In this document: positions 38,801 to 53,200 of the stretch, one piece after another
How the letters are laid out: every line of letters starts with the position of its first letter
Numbering within the stretch: position 1 is the first letter of the stretch
From: Hybos culiciformis
Lineage: Eukaryota > Arthropoda > Insecta > Diptera > Hybotidae
NCBI GenBank assembly: GCA_964007475.1
Contig: OZ023273.1
Span: 150,394,444-150,458,443 of the forward strand
Direction: 5' to 3'
DNA length: 64,000 nucleotides
Notes under the pieces: model-generated
What the model was told of the DNA's origin: nothing
What the model saw: only the letters and a program-made list of their open reading frames with translations
Database searches by the model: none
Position numbers and translations under genes: made by a program

Positions 38801-41800
38801 TTTTTTTCATAATTCTGGAGTTATGCTAATTAGGACTAAATATTATAATAAGGTTTATTCTAAGAACCTTAAGCTAAGTTCAAAAGAATTATAAAAAGAA
38901 CAAAAAATATATTGTCCTGGTATTAAGCCATTAAAATTTTTTACTTCTACTTAAATACTTTAAATAAAATTTCATTTCAGCTTTAATACTATAAATTTCA
39001 AAAATGTTAATCTAATATAAAAATAATTCATACACCTATAGAAAATTATTTCAGACTCTTGATTAGCGGATGACCATTGAAAGCGTAATTAAACCCTAAT
39101 ACTTCACTTTTTTTTTTGCTAACATTTTTCAATTTTCCTTTTTCCATTTTATTAACACATGTATGTACAATTGTTCTGTACATCATATATTATTTATATA
39201 CAAAATCTAGCCTATTTATATACATTATGATGTATTTTCATATGTTTAGTACAATTGAATACATAATGTACATAATGTAGTGAATAATACAAAAATCTAC
39301 ATTATAAATACACCAAAATAACTTGAAAAATGTGTATAATTTTCAACAATGAATAATTATCTCGTCAAAATCTTATCAAAATTTCATTCACACCTAATTT
39401 TATCACTCTTCCAACCTTTTCATTTTCGGTTAATTAATATTCATCATCCTTTAAACTTTTTGTCTCATTTTCTGACAACAAAGACAGCAACTTTAATAAA
39501 ATTTAAACAACGCTGAATGAAATATAAAGAGGAATTTTTTTTAAATTTTTTTTTTGGAAATTCCAAATCAACATTTTCAAACAAATTTTGTTTTCATTTT
39601 CATCTGAATATGAAAATGTTGGTGTTAATAAATATATGTATGGTGTTTTATTTTTCCATAAATTTAAAATATGATTATAGAACTGTCGGTCTGACTCGTT
39701 ACTAACTTTATAGTACTTCCTCTCTCACAATTTTTCCATATTGTTTCAAGTTATTAAAGGATTAGTAATTTTGATACGACATTATTATACACTGTTTGAA
39801 TTAAACAAAACATTAATTAAAATTTCGTATTTATCCAATATGAATTCAAGTTTTGATCCCAATGTTACGGAAACTAAGATCATTTACAACTTTCTATACA
39901 TAATATAATTTGAACAAAATTTCATAATCCTCATTCCTATTTTCCATAAGTCTAATATAGTTTTTTCTATGTTTATTTCAGACATAATTATACCCTTAAA
40001 GTTTTAAAAGTTTAAACTTTTCAAAAATATTTTTAAAGTAATTAAGTAATTTACTTTTGTATAGCGTTCTCCTACCCATTTTATTCATTATTATTATTAT
40101 TAAAATTTATTTCAGGAATATGAGTTATTCAAATAAGACTTATATGTAATTAACAGTATAACAGTGTATAATAAATTAGCCAAATTTAATTGCCTTCTTA
40201 AAATGTGAAGAACACAGCAACGATTTGTAAACTTTAACATTAAATTAATATAGTTTCTTATCATATTATATACTCATTAAAACTTGATATCTTATAAATT
40301 CATTATTAAAGTGTAGTCGTTTTTTTACTCATTAAGATAATATATTTCGGTCAGACGAGGAACTTTTCCCTGATTGGATTGCGATTACTCACATTTTTTT
40401 AGGCTTTGACTACGACTTAGACCTTCATTTCGTAAACAGAAATGACTCGCTGAAATATTAATTTAGTAATGAAAATAGTTGCGACATTTTTTCTATTTCC
40501 TATAAATAACATTCTTATTCCTATCCCAATTTTTTTTTTCCTTCATCATCAATTAATTTAATTGACAAAATAATGTTTTGTATTATAATAAAAAAATAGA
40601 TTTTCTATTATATATATAATTAATAAATATAACATGAAATGATTGAAATTGGGTAATTTGTTTAAATGAAATAATTAACTTGTCGTTAACATTTATAATT
40701 TAGTCAATGTTTATTAAATTTCTATTATTAAAATAATATTTATTTGAAAAACAATAGACAGATTATTGACACTTTATTTTGTATTGTAAGATCTTAAGAA
40801 TTATATAATATTTAAAAAGTTTGCGTCTAATAAAAAGGGGACATAATAAATCTCTTTTGAAATGATAGAAGATAAATTTTTTTTTCTATTTATTAATAAA
40901 TAACAAAAAATTCAGAGATTATAAACTTTCTTATTGTCTTAATTAAGAACAACAAATTACACCTATTGTAATATATTTATAAATTAAGATGTTGGTAACA
41001 CTTAAGTTGGTCAAGAATTCGAACCGCATTCATTAATTAAAATTTAATTGAAAGCTATTGGTTTTTTCTTATCAAAAAACTATTATTTTGTCTTTATAAT
41101 TAAAAAAACTTACACCTATTGCCATTTTTAAGCTTAATTAATTAACTAAAAATTTGCTTTCAGATAAATTTTGTTTCAGAACTCAAGCTTATATATTATA
41201 TAATTAAATCTGTATATTAATATTATATAAATAAATATAATTAAATTATAAGTCAATAAATTATATCAAATCAAAGTTATTTTAGCTAAATGATGCTAAT
41301 CGAAATTTTTACACAAAAAATGTATTTTAAAAGCCTAAGGCTACAAAAAAATATTCCAACTAAGTAGAATACCACAAACAAACTACAATAATGGTGTTCC
41401 CATTATTATATGTATATAATCATTAATTATGATCTATTTCAAATTCCAATACTGATTATTTTTGTTGCAGCCGTTTCCAGTAGTAATAAGCTGAAAAATG
41501 CTTTTAGAATAATAATTAATTTTTTTTTTTGTTATCCTTATACTATTTAATGGCGTTAATATTAATGAATAAAATTAAAGATTACTTCCTTCCTGATTAG
41601 CCGAAAAAAAAAGAAAAATTTTTTTTTCTATTTTTTGGTTTGCTTTTATTTTATTTTATTTTATTTTTCTGTTTTGGTTTTTTTTTTTTGAATATAAAAT
41701 TAACAAAATATGCTAATGAATAAGTAAACAAAAGAAACTTTAACACTCTTTCGTAATGCTATATTATTAAATCCATTTTTTAGTTTTTAAGTTTATATCT

Positions 41801-43134
41801 AACTTTTCTATAATTTTATGTATATTCTAATGGAATTATGCAAGAGTAATATTTGATGAGAGTTAAGCTATAATGATGTCAAATAAAAACTTAAAATATA
41901 TCAATTAATAAATATTATGTTTAATAAATTTGTAACTATTTTTTACCATTTAAGAAGAATTTTTTAATTTAGTTTTTTGTCTATAATTTTATTAAAATTT
42001 TCATTAAATTTATATTTTTCTTCTTAGATCCAATTCTTTTTTGTAACTTAAATTTGAACTATTACATTATTTAAAAAATCCACGGGCGCTAAAATTCTAT
42101 CACTTATAAATTAAGAAAACTGTTCCATTAATTGGAAAGCTATTAATTTGAAAAAAAAAATTCCACATAATTACATAGTTATATACTTGATAGTGTATAT
42201 ATTTAAAAATTTACAATAATTAACTTTATTTCAACTATGATGACTTTTGACCAATTCAACATTGTGTAGAAATTACTTATAATATAATTTTTTTATTGTG
42301 ACCTTAGGACTAATTTTGGCTATTCAGACATTTATTTTCAAACAACAACAACTACGAAAAAAAAAGAATATGATGAATAACTGAAATAAATGGAAAAGGA
42401 TATTTTGTTGAAACAATTTTTTTTTTTTTTTTTCTTTTCTCTTTATAACTTTTGTATGTAATTTTTCCTTTTTTTTTTTTTTTTTGGTAAAAGATCGTGA
42501 ACGGATTACATTTTCTTTCTTTTTTTTTTTTGTAATTCTGCATGAGTTCGTAAAAATTTTCTAAATTAAGTTAGCTAAAGGCAAGGAAGCTATTTCGTGT
42601 ACAATTTTTATAGCAAGAATTTAATTTTTTTTTTTTTATTTATATGAAAATTTTTTTTTATTTTTGCTGTGGTTAGAAGGTTATCAATCTAGGATTTTTG
42701 TTTTTGAAAATATTTATACCAGAGACCATAATGAATTTTTATATAGAAAAATAAACGTTGAATTCTGGTTAATGTGAAATAGTCTTTGGTGTTAAGCAAA
42801 ATTAAAGAAAATTACGTGAGAAAAATAAATAAAAATATTTATAGAAAGCAAAAAAAAAAAAAAAGTTTTTTATTTTTAAAACATAAATTTATTTATTTCG
42901 TCTTATTTTTTTTTTTATCTCTTTATTTTCATTTTAATTTTTTTTTTTAATTTCTTATTTCTCTAAATTAATTTTTTTTTTTTTGCAATATATATTATTA
43001 GCAAAAGATAAAAAAAAAAAAAGAAGAAATTAAAAAATGTAATGGTTGCTGATGGCAATTTATAGAAAAATACAATCATTTTTTATTTTATATTATATTA
43101 TATAATATTGGGAGTGTAAAAGAAACTCGAAATA
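35862..43134. other. AT-rich non-coding DNA, no gene seen
   Basis: More than 7 kb of AT-rich background. A patch at about 40.34-40.46 kb (around TTTCGGTCAGACGAGGAAC) is less AT-rich but carries stops in all frames. No element ends or RNA genes were recognised. Confidence 0.75.
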
Positions 43135-43580
43135 AAAAGCTTCGAATAGAAAAAATCTCGCAAAATAAACTTCGAAACAAACAACATCGAAGAAAACACT
43201 TCAAAAAATTAACCTCGAAAAAACCCTGCGTTTTCTTTAAAGAAAACCTTTTCTTTTATTTATTTGAAAATAATTATATTTTCCAATTATAATACAAATA
43301 TTTTGAAAAAGAAACCACAACCCATCTTAATTTTTGCGTTTCTCTATTTTGAAAAAGAAAACACAACCCATCTTAATTTTTGCGTTTCTCGGCACAACAG
43401 TTTTTTCACTTTTTACTTTCACAAAAAATTTCAATCAACAACTGAACGCAGAAAAAGTTGTTAACATCCTCACCGGCCCTATTACTGTCACTTCCCAACT
43501 TCTCGCTATCTGATCGAGCATTGCCATCAACTACGAGTGGATGTGCAAAATTTTATTTTGATTGGATGACGGGTAAGTGG
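43135..43580. other. Complex-sequence island with a possible exon end
   Basis: The segment starts with several CTTCGAA/CTCGAAA words, contains a 46-bp tandem duplication, and then ~130 bp of fairly normal base composition (around CATCCTCACCGGCCCTATTA and CTCGCTATCTGATCGAGC). That ends at a strong splice-donor match, GACGG|GTAAGT, with the exon side ending at 43572. No long frame is open across it. If real, it would most likely be a 5' untranslated exon of a plus-strand gene whose next exon lies elsewhere. This is a weak call, since single donor matches arise by chance. Confidence 0.2.
43301..43392. repeat. 46-bp tandem duplication, two copies
   Basis: The unit starting TTTTGAAAAAGAAACCACAA and ending in TTTTTGCGTTTCTC occurs at 43301-43346 and 43347-43392, nearly identical. 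The open frame crossing it is an artefact of the duplication. Confidence 0.92.
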
Positions 43581-45488
43581 GTCAAAATTTTAACTTCTTA
43601 AATTTGGAGACAATCAAAGCGACGAAATTCAAAATACAAAACGCACAAAAAAAATCACTTGTATTATATTAACCTTGAACTTCACGTGTACGAGCTATTT
43701 TTCTTTGCTATAACAAATTGCTTTGCTAAAGTTATCCACTAGTTTAATTTGGCCTATATTGTACATGGCATAATTAAGGATATACAGAAAATGTGGATGC
43801 GGCAGCTATCTGTTTCTTAGTGCTGATGTACATATATTTTTTTTAGTTTTTTACTCAAAATTTGTTAAACACTAACTTATTCTATGTTGTTTTACATATA
43901 ATATAATAAAACCGAATAATATAAAACCTTAACATTTATTGTGATATTTTAAAACCCTATTTATCTGCAATGAATTTAAAGCCTGAATTATTATCATTAT
44001 TATTATTTTTATTTTATTTTTTCAACTTTGTCAACTCGATAATAACTTTTAAAGTATATCTAGTTCCATGAAATCCTTTTAAATGTTTAAAAATTATCAA
44101 ATATTTTATACTAGTTTGATATAAAAAAAAACAAAAAACTATAAAAAAAATTATGTGCAATTCAAAATAAAATCCTTTCAAAATAATTCATCTTGCGGGA
44201 AACATGTTAAAATTGTTGAAAAGTTATATGGTTTATAGCCTTTAACTGCATAGCTGTTAAAACGTGTCCAAATGGCTTATGCAGTATTCTGTCTGCAATT
44301 TTTTTAAATATACCTAGTTATATGCATGCATACAATATTAAAATGAATAAATGAAATAATCTAATTTTATTCATTAAAGTTTAGATTTAAAACAATGTAG
44401 TTTTGAATAAACTAAAATCTTTTTTTTACTCATTGAATATAATTATAATTTAATAATATATTTTCTAAAAATCTTCGACTACTACTTATAATATTAATAA
44501 GCTAAAGTACGATTTGCACTATTTTAATATGAATCTAATTTTCACTATTTTAATATGAATTTGATTGAGTTAAATAATAATGTTAAAGGTTATTGTTACA
44601 GAAAGTAAAAAAAAACTTTAATTTTTTTGTGTAATTAACTTTAAAAATAATACAGAAAAAAATGTCTATTGAAATGACCTATAATTACAAATTCTAAGGA
44701 CCCCATAAAAATGAACAATAATATTGTAAGTGGTGTCAAAATAATTGGCTTAAAAGATCTACGTAGTACTTGACAGCACACTACAATTCCCTCTTAAAAT
44801 TGACCTTATTTTTAATTTTTTAATTAACTCATTTTTATTATAAGTCATGTCATAACTTATGTCATAACTCACTCATTACCATAATAATAATTTTTTAAAA
44901 GGCAATTAACTTAATTTTATAAATTTATTTTAATTAAAACAGAAATCAGACTTTATATTTATACAAGTTTTTCTTTACTCCTTTAATTAATGCATTTAAT
45001 TTTCTTTAAAAAAATTTTTTTCTTTCTATTATATATTCTTAGTTCTTTAATTTTAACATCAGAACCAGATATTGGAAAAAAAAGTAGTTAATAATATTAT
45101 GTATAGTCTGTTGAAAGTGGTCAATATTGGTAATGTACAAAACCAACAAAAAAAAAAACCGAGAAAAAAAAATTATTTATACGATTATTTTTACACATTT
45201 TTTATCGATACCAAACAAAAGTTTAAAGGTATTGGCTTCAATTTCAATTCAACGAACTGAAATTATTCCATAAATATTTATGAGCATAAAATTTATATTT
45301 TTCCATCGAAATAACAAAATTCAGAATAAAAATCATAACTTCTGTAATATACTCATAACAATACTAAGTGAAATAGTTTTTTATAGAATAACTGTGGTTG
45401 TAATATCATATAAATTTGTTACAACAGCGTGTTTTATAGAAAAAAGATTGTTGTTCACGATTATACTTCGAAATTTTTGTGGGTTTAC
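43581..45488. other. AT-rich non-coding DNA, no gene seen
   Basis: AT-rich background with one 25-bp tandem duplication near 44.5 kb. The two short frames between 45.07 and 45.52 kb are low-complexity. The second overlaps the poly(T) tract that is the tail of the neighbouring retrotransposon. Confidence 0.75.
44518..44567. repeat. 25-bp tandem duplication
   Basis: CACTATTTTAATATGAAT occurs at 44518 and again at 44543, the units being nearly identical over 25 bp. Confidence 0.85.
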
Positions 45489-45832
45489 TTATAATTTTTT
45501 TTTTTTTTTAATTTAAAGTTACCAAATCACTAGGTGGGATACCTTTTATACTATAAGAAGTATGGATTTGCTAATGAGGACAGGAAGTTTAGACGGGATT
45601 AAACAGCGGGACAGTTAGTAGGTAATCATTTACACTTTTCTTAAAGCGGCGCAAGTCGTAAATAAAGCGTCCGCCAGCTGTCGGGAACAACTTTAATGGG
45701 AGAACATTCAACATTTTCGAGGTGCGAATTGAAAAGGAATCTTCGAAGCTCGTTCTATCACATCTGGGAATTTTTACGTAATATGGGTGTGACGTTGAAG
45801 CGCTACGTGTTTGGCGTGAAAAAAATTATAAT
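45489..45832 (-). mobile_element. 5'-truncated non-LTR retrotransposon (LINE) copy with poly(A) tail
   Basis: Read on the minus strand, the insert begins near 45825 inside a reverse-transcriptase ORF. It stops at 45589-45591, continues through a short 3' untranslated region (~45510-45588), and ends in a 15-base poly(A) tract (T run at 45495-45509 on the plus strand). The heptamer TTATAAT lies directly outside both ends (45489-45495 and 45826-45832) and may be the target duplication, though it is AT-rich and short. The 5' truncation, poly(A) end and retained ORF terminus are the usual outcome of target-primed reverse transcription. Confidence 0.72.
45589..45825 (-). pseudogene. C-terminal fragment of a LINE reverse-transcriptase ORF
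   Basis: The minus-strand frame is open for 78 codons and then stops. It carries the tail pattern seen at the end of many CR1/Jockey-type ORF2 proteins. That pattern is a basic IPRCDRTSF motif, then a serine-rich SFSIRTSKMLNVLPL stretch (relatives usually read RLWNSLP), then FKKSVNDYLL just before the end. The usual tryptophan of the WNxLP motif is leucine here, consistent with decay. None of the catalytic motifs (the YADD-type box or the endonuclease domain) are present, as these lie upstream and were never copied. It cannot retrotranspose. The clade assignment is from pattern memory only and needs a search. Confidence 0.7.
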
Positions 45833-48800
45833 ATTATGTACTTAATTAAGATTCACGATTCAAAGATTGGCAAGAAAATTAACTTTTGCTTTAATTAGGA
45901 AATATTTTATTCCTAATTGGTCTGACATATAAACATATAAATTCCAGAACCAAGTTTCACTCCCAAAATAATTGACTATCATTATTGTGAACGTGTACTG
46001 ATATTCTTGACAGAAATAAAAAGTTAAGAATTGAATTAAGTGAAAACACTATATATTAAAAATAGAAAATTATTAAGGAAATATAAAACCATTTCCCTGA
46101 ACTGTTGTCTCTTACTCATTGCCTCTTCATCTGTATGTATATTCAAGTGATAGGTTTCTTATAATAAATCTCTAAAACTCAAAAAATATATTTAATTAAA
46201 ATTTGAAAATGTGCACTTAAGGGAAAATAGAACTATACTTTTTCATTTTAGTATTAGGAGCTTCTGGGTTGTAAAAACTTATTGATTCCCTATATTTATG
46301 TTGTATGATTTCATAATAAAAAGCAAATGAAAATATGATCAAATCTGAACTTATTTCTTTTTTTTTATTAGAGACAAAGAATGCAATTGTTGTTTTATGT
46401 TTTTATTTACTTTAATGAAAATTATTAAATAATAGCATAGTATTTCCAATAAATTAAAAATGTTCGTAAATATTTTAAATTTTGTATCTATTAGTTAAAA
46501 ACAATAAGATGTAACGTGTTAAAAATGTAAAAAAAAAATCTTAAATCAAAATATAAAAAAAAAAATTAAAAGAATCTTTATGAAAATACGCCTTTTATAA
46601 TTTTGAAACATATAATTATTGGTTTTACGGTTGATTTATATTTTTCTTTGAAAGTTTTTTTGGAAATATTAAATGACATTTTCTTTTAAAAAATAATAAT
46701 AACACAAAAGTATAACTAAAGAATTCGTATAATAGTCTTCAAGGATGTTTATCACCAATGTTACATTTGATCTCTACAAATTTGAAGCTCTAACTTAATA
46801 TACTTAATATATGAAAAATTAAAAAAAGTTTTCCAGATTTATTAAGAGTTCTTCAAAGTTTATAGTAACAATATTACCTCCAAATTTTGAATATAAATAA
46901 TGATTTATCTTGAAGAGTTGATTTTTGGTATTATTAAGAAAATTTGTTGCTTAACTATTAATTAAATTTTCACAAAGATGATAAATATTTAATTAAGGAA
47001 ACATTATTATTTAATCAAAAATGAATATACTACGAAAGTCTTATAATAGTTTACATAAAAATTTCAAAAAAGATTACTAGTTAATTAAAATTTAAATTTT
47101 ACTTTAAAATTAAAATTTATTCTTCATAAGATCAATTTTATTTATTAACGCTACCTACATAATGTTGAAAACATAAAGATTGAAGAGTAATGTGAATATT
47201 ATAACTAAAATATTATAACTAAAGTTTGTTTTGGTACAATTATTTTCAAAAATACTTTATTTTATTCTTTTGTAATATACTTCAAACCATAAATTTACTG
47301 TACCATCTTCTTATTTTTTTAAAGCGTTGCGAAAATGTTTAAAGTTTATATTTGAATTTGATGATGAAAAAAAAGAAGTAATATTGTAATGCAGATATAC
47401 AAATTTCTCTTCTCTTTCAAGTGTGCAAAAATGTAAAATTTTTAACCCTTCCGATTTTTTCTTAAAGTTAAGGATGATGTAAATTGTAAATCAAGAAGGA
47501 ATTCTTTTACAAAAAAAAAAAAAAATATCTCAAGAAAATTAGGATATCCATGAGGATACAGGATGCAATAAAATAAATAAACAAAAAATATATAATGCAA
47601 TCAGTTCAATTCAAAGATTATTCACAAAGCTAATTTAGTTTGTGAAAAAGGAAGGAAAAAGCTTTATAAGCACAAAAAAAAATATATGAAATTTTTATAA
47701 TCTAAATTTGAATACAAAATAATGAGTTTTTTTATATAAAATTTAAATACATAGTCTCACTGATAATAAAATCGCCAAAAAAGATTTTAAAGAATTTTTT
47801 TTTGCAAAACTTCATTCAATTTTCATGTAATAATAATAGCTTGGTATCAAATATCAAGTTATCAAAAGCTCAAACCGTTGAATACCATCATTTTGCTACT
47901 GGTATTATCAAATTGAATCAAAAATTGAAAATATTTTAGAAAAAATCTTAAAGCTATTCTAGAATTAAATGGTGAATTATCATTGAATGACTCTGTTCAG
48001 TTCAGATAATTGAAAATATGACTGCATCAGTACTTATAAGACATTAAAAAAATAAAATTCAAATAGTTTTCCAAGTATTGTCACATCATTTAATATCTAA
48101 ATAATTTCTTAATTCATTTTATTTTCCATACACTGTTTCCAAATAAAATTCTTTTACCCATATAAAATGTTTTGGCCATCCTATATACATACCATTTCGG
48201 GAATTTTAACTATAAAAATAAAAAAACAAATTATCCCACTTTGTAGATTAAATACAAGAAAATCAAAACGATTTCTAGGTAAAACGTTAAAACTAATGTT
48301 GACAGAAATTCTTCATTAAAAATTTATTAAGTTCTATTTTCATTTAAAAAGCATAGTCGCTGTGGTTAACATAACATAAAAACAATGAAATGAATAAATC
48401 ATTACGAAAATAACAATGTTTTATTTGTTTGTAAATAAATATTAAATTTAATCACAAAAATAATACAAAATTTGATATTAGTTATTTTCTTACTTTGATT
48501 TCAAAGTAATTAAATGAATTTTTAATACATTTTAAAAAAAATATAAAATAAATAAATAAATAAACATCACTTGCATTCTTTATAATTTCTTAAACTTTTG
48601 CTAAATGTTGATATTAAAGATTAAAGTAATAAATTTAGTAAAATTTGTAAATTGAATTTAATAATTTTTTATATCTGAGATTTTGTTTGCAAATTGAAAA
48701 TGTTCTCAAAAGAGTACTAAGTCGAAATCGAACCAAATATACGTAATAAAAAGAATATATTTTTGTAACTTTCTTCTAAATTCGTAGTATAAAATTTTTG

Positions 48801-50210
48801 TTTTCATTTACTATTTGTACTACCTTCTTATTTAATGTTAATTCAGAAATTGTTAATTATTAGAAATTAAATAGTTTTAATATTATCTGTAATGGTATTC
48901 CTTTCAGATTGAAATCAATAATAAATAATAAATAAAGAAATACTATTCAGTTTTAATACCAAAAACGAAATTTTCTTTATTTCAAAGAATTTTAATTCAT
49001 ATATGTTAATGTGTTTATGCCGCCAATATTTTATGTATTGAATCTTGAATCTATAAAATTTAATAATTTTGAGTTTTATGTGGATAGCATCAACTTGACT
49101 TTACAAATAAAGGATCTGAAACTTTTCCTGTAAATATAAATATATATATTAATTCACTATAATAATGATTATTTTATTATGGTACACAACACACCAGATT
49201 ATAAAATAACTCAATTTCTCAACTTATGATATATATATATATTATATACCAATTGTTTTATAATTCACTTGGTTTGTCATTTAAATTCCAAGTAATCAAA
49301 AATTATATGAACTTTAATGCACATTATTATTTCCTCAATAAATTTAAATAAGTAATAAAAGGATAATAATAATGTTAATAATATCCTTTGTTTATACAGA
49401 GAAACGGAGAAATATGACATATTGGACACAATTTATCAAAAAACAAATACATATACTTAATATTAAATAAAAATTCCTCTATTAAACCCTCATCTGTTAT
49501 TCTGACACTTTGTATAGCAATATTTATGTGTAAAATATATTATTGATCAAACTGTTTTATTTTTTTAAATGGTCATTTAAAATTACAATGAATGTTAAAG
49601 CAAAATGAAAAATGTTAAAATTGTAAATCGTTTAAGAAAATTTTATGAAAAATGTTTTCATAATTTGAAGTAGCTTTGTGTTTTCAAGCAATTCTACATT
49701 GTTAGCCGCATCAGCATCATTATGCTGCTAGGTTTTTATTATTAAAGTTGCTTATGTTGTTTTTATTATATTACATAAACTGTAATTGATGCTAAATAGC
49801 TAAATACATTATGTACTTGTACGAGTCAGAGTACGTCATGATGTCCTCATATCTTAATTATATAAAACTTCATTAATTACAGCACATAGTTCTATTAGCG
49901 AGACTACGATTACCCAAAATCGAGAGATAGATCAGTCTGAAGTTAAAGATATTTGAAATTCATGGTTTTGTAAGCAATATATTTTCGGAAACTTTGTACA
50001 ATTATTTTGTATACATTAAAATATAAAAATACCCTTAAGAATATTATTCTCGCATATACACAACTTTCTTGAGGTCCGCATATAAAATTATTGAAGTATT
50101 TTGTTAACTTTGTGTAAGTAATCTGTTTCTTGTGTAAAAATCTTCTGCTGTATAAATTTCAAAAAGAAAATGATTAATACTGATTGCCTGTTGAATATTT
50201 TAAATAATAA

Positions 50211-50263
<53 letters not shown>

Positions 50264-53200
50264 TATGTTGTTGTACAAAGATGATCTGATTTTCTTTTTA
50301 TTATTCTCATATTTTATTCATGTTTAAGATTCTATTATGACAATTATGTATAAAAACATACATATATAATGTATTTTGATATTAATGAAAACAATTTTAA
50401 TTGTACTGTGCAAAATAGGAGCTTTGATAGAAAATTATTTAATTTTGTTTAACAGAAGAAAATCTATAATTTGTATACCTACATACTTAACGATTTAAGT
50501 GACATTTTTTAAAGTCTTACTATAATTCGATTGTCGCAATTAATAAGTTGCAACTCAAAAAAATTACTTTGAGAAAGCTCTCTGTTACCAACTTATTACT
50601 TGGGACTATCGAATTTATATCGAAGTTGATCGTATATGCAATTATTCACAATTATTAATTAATTATTGAAAATTACCATTGATCAAGCTAGATGTCTACG
50701 AGAGAAGTTAATCTAACAGAATTCTTTAATTATAAAAGTAATCGTAAAGCAAGAGAACTATACTGTTTTCTTGCCCTCAGAGTTAAAATGTTAATTTATT
50801 ACAAACTAATAAGTATAAATTTGAGAAAAAGTCCATTTACATAATAACAATTTAATTTTCATATATTCGATTGGATGTCAGATCAATTGGATATCACATA
50901 TTATTTCACTATTTCATTATTTTTTTGAATTTTAAGTTTCAATGCTAGTTTATTCTTCGAAATTCAGTCCTTTGGCGAGTTAAAATTATTATACCACAAT
51001 ATTTATTACCTGTTCCTGAAATAAAAAATTCTATAACTTCAGTAAATAAAAGTAATTTTTTTTTTTTTTAACGGCTACTTTTATACCTACATAAAAACAA
51101 AAAAAATTGTATAAATAATTATTTTCTTGTAAAAATTTCATCCTTGTTCTTGCTTGTACCCGGCAGAAAAAAAGGTAAATAAAAATTTTTATAACATCAG
51201 TTTCAAAAACTTTCTATTGCCTGGATAACAATTTTATGTACAAGTTGTTTATAGCAAAAATATTCTTCCATCAAGAATTCAATTAAGCCTAAGGTAAAAT
51301 TTTAGAAGCTATGAGCAATTTTTTCATGCATCTTAAAGTATCTCTATACACTCAACAAGAATCATAATATTTTTATCTTAAAAAAAGAAAACTTTTTCGT
51401 ATTTATCTTATTAATTATAAGAACCAAAATAAAATAGATAAAGAAAATAATTTTGTTTATTTTTTTTTTTTTTTAAGCTTTATTGGCTATTCAAAAGTAA
51501 ATATTAAAATTACAAATTATATAATTTTTTAAGAATCCCATTTGCATTGAAGAAATATATTTGTATACCTAACTTTTTTTTTTTTAATTGAACCTGAAGG
51601 CATTTTATTATAAATTTTTTCTTTTGATTTCGTTAAATTGACGGAAGTATAGAAGCTACAAAAAAATTGTCTGCGTTTCTTTATTTACAAAATAAAAATA
51701 AATGTAAAATTTGTAAATTTTTTTTTACATAACGTACGTATACATATATATTTTCACTTTTTGATAGCTGTTTTATGCAAAAAAAAAAATTCTCATTTTA
51801 TATTAATTCTAATATTTTAATTTATATGGAATAAAAAAACCGTACTTATAAATCCTGCAGGAAGTGAAAGATAATTTTATTGAAATAAGAACTTCACAAA
51901 AATATATTTATTTTTCTGTCAAAATCAAAATTACTAAATGTATTATATGTTTTGTTGATTGCTGTAAAATTTTCATAAATTAGTAACTGAAGGTTATATG
52001 AGTCTGCCAAAAGAAGTCTGAATTAAAATTGTTTAAAAATTTTGTGTTAAAATTTTTCCTTCAAAATTGTTTCAAATCAAATTCATATTTTGGTGAAGAA
52101 ACTAAATTTTATAAGTTACCAAAGTTATAAACGTTTTAACCAAAAAGACAAAATGTATCAGAATAAGTTTTGAAATAGGCTTATCTGAACCCTAAAGTAA
52201 AGAATTCGGTCATATAGTTCACGTTCAATTAATACCAATTAAAATTTTGATAATTTATTTGAATTATTCTTAAGAATATGGCTGACGAGAATTTAAATTA
52301 GGCGAAAAGCTCTTATCATACACCCTATATATCTGTATATATGATATCGTAGAATGCAAATTACTATAATAAAGTCTACAATATATATATGTTTAAATCA
52401 AATTTTTTAACCATATAATCTTAGAGACATATTTTTCGATTATTTCACGTTTATGAATTTCAGTATAATTTTGCCAAAAGCAAATTAGATAAAGAAAAGT
52501 ATATTTTAGAATACGTAATTGTGAATAACAAAATATGATATAATGTAAAAATTCTTAAGAAAAATCATGAACATAAAATTAAATTGTCAAAGTAAATATA
52601 AGCTGAAAGAGATTACCAATAATAGGTTTCAATAAAAGTAATAATTATTATTATTTTATATAAAGAGATAGAATTCATTAAACACATTATTTGAATTTAT
52701 ATAATTCCTCCAAAAGTTTTATCAAAAATTATTAAAATTACAAAATATTAATTTTATTAAATTACTGTAGATTTCAATAATTATTCTGTACATTTTCAAA
52801 ATGTATAAACTAACAAATGTTAAAAAAAAATTAAATTTTTAGCTTTGAAAGATCTCTCTTGCCCTTCCACTTCAATTCGATGCCGTGGATGGAATAACAA
52901 TAATTGAAATAATATTATTTTAAAATATATACATACAAACCTTGTCTTATACCGTGATTCTAATAAGTTTCCAATTTAACACATATTTAAAACCCATTTT
53001 GATTACAATAAATTTCTCATAATGTTTTGTTACCATTACAATGTAAATATGTGTTGTTATAAATAATTCTAGCAGGATGTGATGATGATGAATTCCTTGC
53101 CAAACACTTCTATAGTTTTACAATTTTCATTTCAATACTTTTGAACAAAAATAATTTCTTTAATATTCGTTCATTACAAGTTTAACTATTAAATTTTTAT

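Noticed and set aside
41017..41035. Minus-strand GCGGTTCGAATTC, resembling a tRNA box B
   Set aside because: No box A lies at a usable distance upstream and no acceptor or anticodon stem can be drawn.
43264..43464. 66-codon open frame with an internal peptide repeat
   Set aside because: The peptide repeat is simply the 46-bp tandem DNA duplication read in two frames.
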